Program-made: the position numbers and the translations under genes
Part shown: piece by piece, positions 57,107 through 64,000 of the stretch
Position numbering within the stretch: the stretch's first letter is position 1
Layout: every line of letters begins with the position of its first letter
Assembly: GCF_014762745.1 (NCBI RefSeq)
Contig: NZ_JABURJ010000135.1
Coordinates: forward strand, 1-64,000
From: Kangiella sp.
GTDB taxonomy: Bacteria > Pseudomonadota > Gammaproteobacteria > Enterobacterales > Kangiellaceae
DNA: 64,000 nt
Direction of reading: 5' to 3'
The notes under the pieces: generated by a model
Seen by the model: only the letters and a program-made list of their open reading frames with translations
Told to the model about the DNA's origin: nothing
Database searches by the model: none

Positions 57107-60100
57107 CTAAAGCGTTATCTCCTTCGCAATCATCTCGGCTTGTTTCAATACCGTTTCTGTTGCCAGTTTTTGCATGTCTGGTGGATAGCCGTATTGTCTC
57201 AATGTCCGCTTGATGATTACTTTCAGTTTTGCTCGTACACTTTCCTTGATTGTCCAATCGATGGATGCGTTTTGCTTTACTCGCTCGGTCAATATCACCG
57301 CCAGTTCTCTCAGTTTGTCTTGCTGCATGAGTTGTTTGGCTGAGTCGTTATTAGCCACTGCGGTGTAGAAAGCATATTCAAAGTCAGACAGTCCAAGTTT
57401 TTTGGCCTCACTGTCCATGTTTACGATTTCCTTACTCAACTTGATGAGTTCGTCCATCACTTCGGCAGCAGTCAAAATCTTGTTGTGGTACTTCTTGATG
57501 GAGTTCTCTAACATTTCTTTGAGCGACTTGCTCTTGACCAAATTCTTTTTAGAACGTGCTTTTATCTCATCATTCAGTAATTTCTTCAAAACTTCCAGCG
57601 CCACATTTTTGTGTTCCATTCCCTTTAATTCCATCAGGAAGTCCTCAGATAGAATGGAAATATCTGGTTTCTTAATACCTGCGGCATCAAAAACGTCAAT
57701 CACTTGCTCCGAAACCAAGGCCTGGTCAATTACTTGACGAATAGTGGTTTCAATTTCTTCATCGGTTCTGCCTAAACCTGTTCCGTCAAACTTGGCCAAA
57801 CGTGCTTTAACCGCTTGGAAAAATGACACTTCATCTTTCACGTCCATTGCTTGCTCGTGCGGAACGGCAATCGCAAAGGCTTTGGATAGGGCGGTTACTT
57901 CATTGATGTATCGTTTCTTACCGTCTTCCAGTCCGAGAATGTGTTCTTCTGCTGCTAGAATCATGGAAAGCTTTTGTCCTGTTTCGGCTTGGAAATAGTC
58001 TTCATACGGGAATCCGCTGTACATCTGTGAAACTACTTCCAGTTTTTCGAGCATCAACTCAACGGCTTGGGCTTGGGCAATGGTTGGGTCGCCTTTTCCT
58101 CCTGCATCAGAATAAAACGACAATGCTTTCTTCAAATCAGAAGCAATGCCCAAATAATCAACGACCAAACCACCTGGCTTGTCCTTGTACACTCGGTTGA
58201 CCCGTGCAATGGCTTGCATCAGGTTATGGCCTTTCATCGGTTTGTCAATGTAAAGGGTGTGCATGCTTGGTGCATCAAAACCAGTAAGCCACATATCCCG
58301 AACAATCACCAGTTTCAATTCATCGTCTGGGTCTTTCATGCGGTCGGCAAGGGTTCTTCGCTGTTGTTTGGTAGTATGATGTTTGGCAATTTTCGGTCCA
58401 TCTGAAGATGATGAAGTCATTACCACTTTAATCACGCCTTTGTCCAAATCATCTGAATGCCACTCAGGCTTTAACTTGATAATTTCCTCATACAAGTCAG
58501 CTGCAATCCTTCTGGACATGGCGACAATCATGCCTTTGCCTTCAAATACTTCTTGGCGTTGACCAAAATGCTGAATGATATCGTTGGCTACATTCTTAAT
58601 GCGGTTTTCACTGCCGATTAAGGCTTCCAATTGTGTCCATTTGGCTTTGGCTTTTTGTGTTTCGGTAAGTTCTTCTCCGTCCAACTCATCATCCAATTCC
58701 TCTACCAGCTTTTTACCTTCTTCGCTTAGATTGACTTTTGCCAAACGGCTTTCATAGTAAATGCGAACGGTTGCTCCGTCTTCTACGGCTTGGGCAATGT
58801 CATACACATCGATATAGTTTCCAAAAACTGCAGGTGTGTTGACATCCGTGCTTTCAATAGGTGTTCCAGTAAAACCGATATAGGTAGCATTAGGTAAAGC
58901 ATCACGCATGTACTTGGCAAAGCCGTACATGGTTTTCTTACCTACCACATTGCCATACTCGTCCTTTTCATCTACTGTTTTAGCTTTGAAACCATATTGC
59001 GTTCGATGGGCTTCATCAGCAATCACAACAATGTTTTCTCGCTCCGAAAGGGTTTCGTACACATTGCCTTCTTCGGGTGAGAACTTCTGAATGGTGGTAA
59101 AAATCACACCACCGGAAGCCACTTTCAGTTTTTCCTTTAAGTCGTTTCGGTTTTCTATTTGTTTAGGCTCTTGTCTTAATAACTGAGCAGAAGAAGCAAA
59201 GGTGTCAAAGAGCTGATCGTCCAAATCGTTTCTGTCGGTGATGACCACAACGGTGGGATTATCCAACGCCAACACGATTTTACCCGTGAAGAACACCATG
59301 GAAAGGGATTTCCCGCTTCCTTGGGTATGCCAAACCACACCACCTTTCCGGTCACCTTTGGGTTGCTTCTTAACCCCAGGTAACCCATAACTTTCAGGCG
59401 ATTCCATCACCATGTTGGTGGGTGTTTCTTTTTCTGCCGTATAACCTGTGGCACGCATGGCAGACTCTACTGCTCGATTTACAGCATAGTATTGATGATA
59501 AGCCGCTAATTTTTTGATGGTTGAAATGGTGGTTACGCCTGTTTTGGCATCTTCCTTTTTCGATTTTTCAAAAACAATGAAATGCCTGATCAAATCCAGC
59601 AAGGTTTCTTTGTTGAGCATGCCATTGATAAGCGTTTCCATTTGGCTCACCAAGTGTGATGCTTCTTCTTTGCCGTCTGCCGATTTCCAAGCCATAAACC
59701 GACTCATACCCGATGAAAGCGTTCCTGCTCTGGCTTCTAATCCATCTGAAATAACCGTGAATGCATTGTAGGTAAACAGACTTGGAATAACTGCTTTGTA
59801 AGTTTCTATTTGGCGGAATGCCGATTTGATGGTGGCGTTTTCGTCTGCTGCATTTTTCAGTTCCATCACTACCAAAGGAATACCGTTTACAAAGAGAATG
59901 ACATCAGGGCGTTTGTTGACGCCTTCTTCTACCACCGTAAATTGATTGGCGACAATAAAATCATTGTTTTCAGGTGTGTTGAAGTCGATTAACCATACCA
60001 AATCACCTCTTTGCTGTCCGTCTTTTTGATAGCTGACTTTGATGCCTTCGGTCAATAAGCGATGAAAGCTTTCATTGTTGGTCAATAACTCGGGCGAATG

Positions 60101-60331
60101 GATACGCTGAATCTCTTTGATGGCTTCTTCTTGTGCAGTAGGTGGCACGGTTGGGTTAATTCTTCTCACAGCTTCTGCCAAGCGATGCGTGAGCAGGATT
60201 TCTTCGTATGAACTCCGTTCGGGATATTCGCCATCATGGGCAATACTTGGAGCATAGATGTATTCATAGCCCAAATGCTCCAACAATTTGATGGCAAAAT
60301 CTTCTATGCTATGTTCGGTTATTCTTGTCAT
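57107..60331 (-). CDS. hsdR: Type I restriction endonuclease subunit R
   Basis: 1074 residues, full length. The N-terminal nuclease has the PD-(D/E)xK residues Asp143, Glu157 and Lys159 in RPDVILF and IPLVVMELK. The SF2 translocase has Walker A in TQGSGKSLSMVF, motif II in VIADEAHRTQYG, motif III FTGTPI and motif VI AIARVNRVYKDKPGG. The C-terminal part is helical, for binding the HsdM/S core. It cleaves DNA after ATP-driven translocation. It lies 10 nt downstream of the Shedu-like gene, as last gene of the operon. Confidence 0.96.
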   Translation of the reverse strand: MTRITEHSIEDFAIKLLEHLGYEYIYAPSIAHDGEYPERSSYEEILLTHRLAEAVRRINPTVPPTAQEEAIKEIQRIHSPELLTNNESFHRLLTEGIKVSYQKDGQQRGDLVWLIDFNTPENNDFIVANQFTVVEEGVNKRPDVILFVNGIPLVVMELKNAADENATIKSAFRQIETYKAVIPSLFTYNAFTVISDGLEARAGTLSSGMSRFMAWKSADGKEEASHLVSQMETLINGMLNKETLLDLIRHFIVFEKSKKEDAKTGVTTISTIKKLAAYHQYYAVNRAVESAMRATGYTAEKETPTNMVMESPESYGLPGVKKQPKGDRKGGVVWHTQGSGKSLSMVFFTGKIVLALDNPTVVVITDRNDLDDQLFDTFASSAQLLRQEPKQIENRNDLKEKLKVASGGVIFTTIQKFSPEEGNVYETLSERENIVVIADEAHRTQYGFKAKTVDEKDEYGNVVGKKTMYGFAKYMRDALPNATYIGFTGTPIESTDVNTPAVFGNYIDVYDIAQAVEDGATVRIYYESRLAKVNLSEEGKKLVEELDDELDGEELTETQKAKAKWTQLEALIGSENRIKNVANDIIQHFGQRQEVFEGKGMIVAMSRRIAADLYEEIIKLKPEWHSDDLDKGVIKVVMTSSSSDGPKIAKHHTTKQQRRTLADRMKDPDDELKLVIVRDMWLTGFDAPSMHTLYIDKPMKGHNLMQAIARVNRVYKDKPGGLVVDYLGIASDLKKALSFYSDAGGKGDPTIAQAQAVELMLEKLEVVSQMYSGFPYEDYFQAETGQKLSMILAAEEHILGLEDGKKRYINEVTALSKAFAIAVPHEQAMDVKDEVSFFQAVKARLAKFDGTGLGRTDEEIETTIRQVIDQALVSEQVIDVFDAAGIKKPDISILSEDFLMELKGMEHKNVALEVLKKLLNDEIKARSKKNLVKSKSLKEMLENSIKKYHNKILTAAEVMDELIKLSKEIVNMDSEAKKLGLSDFEYAFYTAVANNDSAKQLMQQDKLRELAVILTERVKQNASIDWTIKESVRAKLKVIIKRTLRQYGYPPDMQKLATETVLKQAEMIAKEITL

Positions 60332-60341
60332 CTAGTTTATG

Positions 60342-61622
60342 CTAATTCACTTTGCCCATCATGAGCTCTTTAAGGTTATTGAATCTTGCCAGCAGTTCAT
60401 CGAAGGTTAATATTTCCACATCTTTGCTATTGCTTCGGAATAATTCAAATGAACCCAATTCTTTATCGCTCAAATCTGAAATAGAACCCATCAATACAAC
60501 ACACTTTGAATTGAAGGTTTCAAATCCTTTGTCCTCACTATTCATCTTGTGAATGGCAAATTGTTTTTGAAAATTATCGCGTTGATTTAGAACCTGTGAA
60601 ATACCACCAGATAAATCGGAACTCATAGAAAACACATCGTTTCCTCTGTATGCAGCCCCCTTCTTAACTAAGTCAGTTTTATGTGTTTTGATTTCGATAA
60701 AAGCAACATTGTTGGTAAGGTTGTTTTTAACCAGAAAGTCTGTAACCTTCCCGTTTTTATTTGAAATTCCCTTACCTCCCACATAAGCCTCATCTTCATG
60801 CAAAATGATTGGAAAGGAAAAAATGTAAGAGAAAATCCAACTATGCTTTTTTAGGAAGCCTTGCCATTTTTTCTCGAGATTCTCAGTTTCTGTTTTTTGT
60901 TGCATGAGTTTTTCATAGTCTGCAATTACGTCATCAATGTATTGCTCATCTATCGTCTCTTTAGTTTTCAGCAAACTTTCAGGCGAAATGAAACCATCAG
61001 CAAGCATGAGTTTTTCAAAGAGTTCCTTTATGGCTTCTTTGTCAGTGTTTGAAAATTCATCTAGTGATTGCTTCCAAGTTGAAAGAGCAGTAGATATTGA
61101 ATTCTTTACATATTCCCTTTCAGCGGAATCAACTGCATCTGGAAACAGATTATGAAGCTCTTCTGATGCGAGAACTTCTCTATCTTGTTTCTGAATATCT
61201 AAATTGTGTTGGAAAACTTCGTGTAGTTTTATTAGGTCACTCTCTGATAAGGTCAGTGTCTTTCTATCTGCACTAAATGCGCTTTCACCCGTTTTGATGA
61301 TTCTAATTGTGTCCGTTGGGAAACTTGCTTCAATGAATTCAATAAGTGGTTTAAGAACTTTTGTAAACCCCAAGCCTCTTGATGATGACTTACTTACACC
61401 TACTGGCAATTGATTGCCAAATCCCTCATAAATGAACTGCTTAACTTTTGAATATTTTGGCCCTCCATTAAACCCAATAGGGTAGTGAACAACTTTGTCT
61501 GACCTTTTAAAAACTTCACGACAAATCTGGTCAATACCTTTTTCAGAGTCTACAAAATGATAGACCTCTTTTGTAGCCAAGTTTCTTTTTAATTGTTCTT
61601 CTCTTATTGGTTCGTCTGCCAT
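60342..61622 (-). CDS. Shedu-type (DUF4263) nuclease inside a type I RM operon
   Basis: 426 residues, not a canonical type I subunit. The C-terminal part (about 250-425) fits the SduA/DUF4263 domain: WQGFLKKHSWIFSYIF, AYVGGKGISNKNGKVTDFLV, VAFIEIKTHKTDLV, AAYRGNDVFSMSSDLSGGIS and QVLNQRDNFQKQ. The PD-(D/E)xK residues Asp295, Glu310 and Lys312 are all present. The N-terminal 240 residues are of unknown type and may sense or bind a partner. Spacing is 3 nt to hsdS and 10 nt to hsdR, so it is translated with the RM genes. Shedu is a known stand-alone anti-phage nuclease. Confidence 0.82.
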   Translation of the reverse strand: MADEPIREEQLKRNLATKEVYHFVDSEKGIDQICREVFKRSDKVVHYPIGFNGGPKYSKVKQFIYEGFGNQLPVGVSKSSSRGLGFTKVLKPLIEFIEASFPTDTIRIIKTGESAFSADRKTLTLSESDLIKLHEVFQHNLDIQKQDREVLASEELHNLFPDAVDSAEREYVKNSISTALSTWKQSLDEFSNTDKEAIKELFEKLMLADGFISPESLLKTKETIDEQYIDDVIADYEKLMQQKTETENLEKKWQGFLKKHSWIFSYIFSFPIILHEDEAYVGGKGISNKNGKVTDFLVKNNLTNNVAFIEIKTHKTDLVKKGAAYRGNDVFSMSSDLSGGISQVLNQRDNFQKQFAIHKMNSEDKGFETFNSKCVVLMGSISDLSDKELGSFELFRSNSKDVEILTFDELLARFNNLKELMMGKVN

Positions 61623-61625
61623 AGT

Positions 61626-62837
61626 TTAAATCTTTTCTAAAGTGGACTCGGAAACCCGCACCTCACCACTCATCAACTTCGGCAGCAGCGTATCCCGCAG
61701 GGCGGTTAGGGTGCGGATTTGGGTTTGGTTTTCAAAAATCTTATCAAACATTGGACTGACAAATTCATTGAACCTATCTAGTGTTGCTTCATCAGGCTGT
61801 AAGACAGGAATTTTGCTAAAATTTCCTGTATTTAAATTCAATGTTGCCGTACCTCCACTTGCCATAGCGTGTAAAAGGTCATATGAATTTTTCATTTCAC
61901 AATACAAGTAGTATCGGTATTCATCATCAGTTATGATTGAATTGATTTGCTGGTTTGTTTGAGAAGGAAAAGCGTTCATAGTTACCAAACCGACTGTCGC
62001 AATACAGCTTACATTGATTGATTTTGCTGGTAATGCTTTTTTCTCCTGAGATAGAAACCCCTCTTCACTCAATGAATCCTGAGTATCAAAAACAAATGTC
62101 TTCCCATGCATATCTGGAATTTTGATGAAAGGATATTCACCATCAAAATACTCAGGCTTCTTTTTACTTGGTGTTTTACCACAGATAATTTGACCAAATT
62201 CACTCAAAGGCCTTTCTTCCCATTCAGGATTGGGATTCTCCACAAACCACTGCCGAAAGAGCGTCTCCGCCATTTGCTCCAGGGTTTGGTTTTGGCGGTG
62301 CAGCAGGTCTATTTTGTCGTCTAAGCTGGATAGAACGGATGCGATTGCGTGTTGTTCAGATGGTGGTGGTAGCTTAAAATCATAGTCCTCTATTCTTGAA
62401 GGTGACGTATGCATTATGGAAGTTCCACTAGCTGAACTCACACAATACCATTGATACTCTGCAGTCCGCATCAACCAATAGAGATAATCCCTTGATACAT
62501 CATTATCGATGAACTCGACTAAACCGATTCGTTGATTATGAAGTAATACTTTACCTTTTATTGATGGAATTTTTGCTGAATATCCAAGCGTGTCAGACTC
62601 TTTACTTAAATCTGTCATAGTCACTACTATGTCACCTTCTGAAAGGACATAATCCTCTGGATAGTCTGAATTGAAATATTTGAACTTCGAAGATTTGAAA
62701 CCGCCACCAATTTTGAAGTTTCCAGGGGTCACAAGTATTGCATCGGTTTCTTCATCAGTGATGCTTTTCCCTTTAAAAGCATAGCCATGCTTGACTTTAA
62801 TAAAATCCCCAAGTTTTTTTGATTTCCACTCACTCAT
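61626..62837 (-). CDS. hsdS: Type I restriction-modification specificity subunit S
   Basis: 403 residues with two target-recognition domains. The first (about 1-150) ends in the conserved helix region [20 protein letters not shown] plus [19 protein letters not shown]; the second TRD (about 205-345) ends with the repeat-like helix [20 protein letters not shown]. The two helices space the TRDs, so a bipartite target is expected. It starts 8 nt inside hsdM and is read through to the Shedu-like gene. Confidence 0.95.
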   Translation of the reverse strand: MSEWKSKKLGDFIKVKHGYAFKGKSITDEETDAILVTPGNFKIGGGFKSSKFKYFNSDYPEDYVLSEGDIVVTMTDLSKESDTLGYSAKIPSIKGKVLLHNQRIGLVEFIDNDVSRDYLYWLMRTAEYQWYCVSSASGTSIMHTSPSRIEDYDFKLPPPSEQHAIASVLSSLDDKIDLLHRQNQTLEQMAETLFRQWFVENPNPEWEERPLSEFGQIICGKTPSKKKPEYFDGEYPFIKIPDMHGKTFVFDTQDSLSEEGFLSQEKKALPAKSINVSCIATVGLVTMNAFPSQTNQQINSIITDDEYRYYLYCEMKNSYDLLHAMASGGTATLNLNTGNFSKIPVLQPDEATLDRFNEFVSPMFDKIFENQTQIRTLTALRDTLLPKLMSGEVRVSESTLEKI

Positions 62838-64000
62838 TAATTTTCACTTTTTGAAGGTTAGCGGCAATGCGTTCGTTGAGTTCGACTTCCTTTTTGAGTT
62901 GGGCTTCAAACTCGGCTTTCAGGCTCGTAAAGTGTTCTGCAAAGTCAAAGTCATCTTCTTCCTCCGCCAGGCCTACATAGCGGCCTGGGGTGAGTACATA
63001 GTCCAGTTCGGCTACCCGTTCTTTGGTGGCAGAAGCACAGAAACCTTTTATGTCTTCATAGTTGCCATCGGTATTTCGCCAGTTGTGGTAGGTGCTTGCA
63101 ATGGTTTGTATGTCTTCCTCAGAAAGCACTTTGGTTCTGCGGTTTATCAAATGCCCCAAGTTGCGGGCATCAATAAAGAGAATTTCGCCAGTGCGGTTTC
63201 GGAACTTGCCATTACTGCGGTTGCGGCTCATAAACCAAAGCGAAGCAGGAATTTGGGTATTCAAAAACAACTTGGCAGGCAGGTTTACAATGCAGTCAAT
63301 CAAATCGGCTTCCACCAATTCTTTTCTGATGTCGCCTTCACCGCCACTTTTAGAAGTCAAAGCCCCTTTAGCCAATACAAAACCTGCTTGTCCGCTTGGT
63401 GCCAAGTGGTACATGAAATGTTGTATCCATGCATAGTTTGCATTTCCTGTGGGTGGTGTGCCGTATTTCCAGCGTCCATCTTTACGAAGCAAATCACCGC
63501 TCCAATCGCTCACGTTAAACGGTGGGTTGGCAATGATATAATCGGCTTTAAGGTCTTTGTGGGCATCATTCAAAAACGAGCCTTCGTTGTTCCATTTCAC
63601 TTGCGAGCTATCAATGCCACGGATAGCCAAATTCATTTTTGCCAGTCTCCAAGTGGTTTGGTTGCTTTCCTGTCCGTAAATGGAAATATCATTGATCTTT
63701 CCTTGGTGTTCGGTTACGAACTCCTCAGACTGCACGAACATTCCACCCGATCCACAGCAAGGATCAAATACTCGGCCTTTATAAGGTTCGAGCATTTCTA
63801 CCAAGAGCTCAACAACACTTCTTGGCGTGTAGAACTGCCCACCCTTTTTACCTTCTGCCAAGGCAAATTCACCCAGAAAGTATTCAAACACATGCCCAAG
63901 CACATCCGCACTTCGAGCTTTGGCATCACCCAAGGCAATATTACCAATCATGTCAATCAGTTCACCCAAACTGGTCGGGTCAAGGTTTTGTCGTGCATAA
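62830..64000 (-). CDS. hsdM: Type I restriction-modification methyltransferase subunit M (partial)
   Basis: N6-adenine methyltransferase. The frame is open to the window edge; the first visible residues read [20 protein letters not shown], the family pattern, so the true start lies outside and the TTG at 63969 is not the start. The SAM motif is [17 protein letters not shown], the catalytic motif is [12 protein letters not shown], and [20 protein letters not shown] is also conserved. The C-terminal helical region is complete. The 5' part, probably about 100 or more residues, is missing. Confidence 0.95.
   Translation of the reverse strand, partial: YARQNLDPTSLGELIDMIGNIALGDAKARSADVLGHVFEYFLGEFALAEGKKGGQFYTPRSVVELLVEMLEPYKGRVFDPCCGSGGMFVQSEEFVTEHQGKINDISIYGQESNQTTWRLAKMNLAIRGIDSSQVKWNNEGSFLNDAHKDLKADYIIANPPFNVSDWSGDLLRKDGRWKYGTPPTGNANYAWIQHFMYHLAPSGQAGFVLAKGALTSKSGGEGDIRKELVEADLIDCIVNLPAKLFLNTQIPASLWFMSRNRSNGKFRNRTGEILFIDARNLGHLINRRTKVLSEEDIQTIASTYHNWRNTDGNYEDIKGFCASATKERVAELDYVLTPGRYVGLAEEEDDFDFAEHFTSLKAEFEAQLKKEVELNERIAANLQKVKINE

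Noticed and set aside
63969-63971. TTG as the start of hsdM
   Set aside because: The frame continues upstream with family-like residues to the window edge, so the TTG is an internal Leu codon.

Overview
The window reads as chromosome of a free-living, aerobic gammaproteobacterium. Gene order supports this: glnA-ntrB-ntrC, yibN-grxC-secB-gpsA beside gpmI-envC-ctpA, a gsp operon set between yrfG/nudE and hslR/hslO, then envZ/ompR and tex. The moderate base composition and the marine-type gene set suggest a relative of Kangiella, but that is inference only. No rRNA, tRNA, CRISPR array, insertion sequence or prophage was seen.

Layout. 1-4.7 kb: nitrogen regulation (glnA, a DUF4124 protein, ntrB, and an NtrC that keeps its receiver and DNA-binding ends but lacks the central sigma-54 ATPase domain), then trmL. 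Two near-identical NtrC-type palindromes sit in front of glnA and ntrB. 4.7-12.7 kb: gpsA, secB, grxC, a rhodanese, an NfeD/SPFH pair, and divergently gpmI, envC and ctpA. 12.8-15.3 kb: two lipoproteins, one a PKD/metallopeptidase-like/PPC protein. 15.3-28.1 kb: nudE, yrfG and a complete type II secretion operon gspC to gspN, all on the minus strand. 28.2-35.7 kb: hslR, hslO, envZ/ompR, tex, dsbB, an ABM protein and a DUF962 protein. 35.7-41.7 kb: a lipid-anchored FKBP isomerase, small conserved genes, an LpxL-like acyltransferase fused to a KdkA-like pseudokinase, a heptosyltransferase and a MATE exporter. 41.7-41.95 kb: a hairpin-rich element that looks like a dispersed repeat. 42.0-46.1 kb: cytochrome oxidase assembly genes (SCO, ctaB, ctaA, a second SCO-like protein, SURF1), then DUF2909 and DUF3667 proteins, kdkA and a second heptosyltransferase.

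The accessory part runs from about 49.3 kb to the end. It starts with two tiny paralogous membrane proteins (42 and 38 aa) flanking a membrane-anchored winged-helix regulator that has no periplasmic sensor domain, followed by an Omp85-type outer-membrane protein. Next is a three-gene operon of unrecognised proteins, the first two clearly paralogous, followed by a PLP decarboxylase with a degenerate receiver-like N-terminus. The window ends in a type I restriction-modification operon, hsdM-hsdS-X-hsdR, where X is a Shedu-type (DUF4263) nuclease tightly packed between hsdS and hsdR. hsdM runs off the right edge.

The most notable points are the NtrC without its ATPase domain, the Shedu nuclease inside the type I RM operon, the paralogous three-gene operon of unknown function, the unannotated pair of tiny membrane proteins, and the acyltransferase-pseudokinase fusion. 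All family names come from reading motifs by eye; no search was run.
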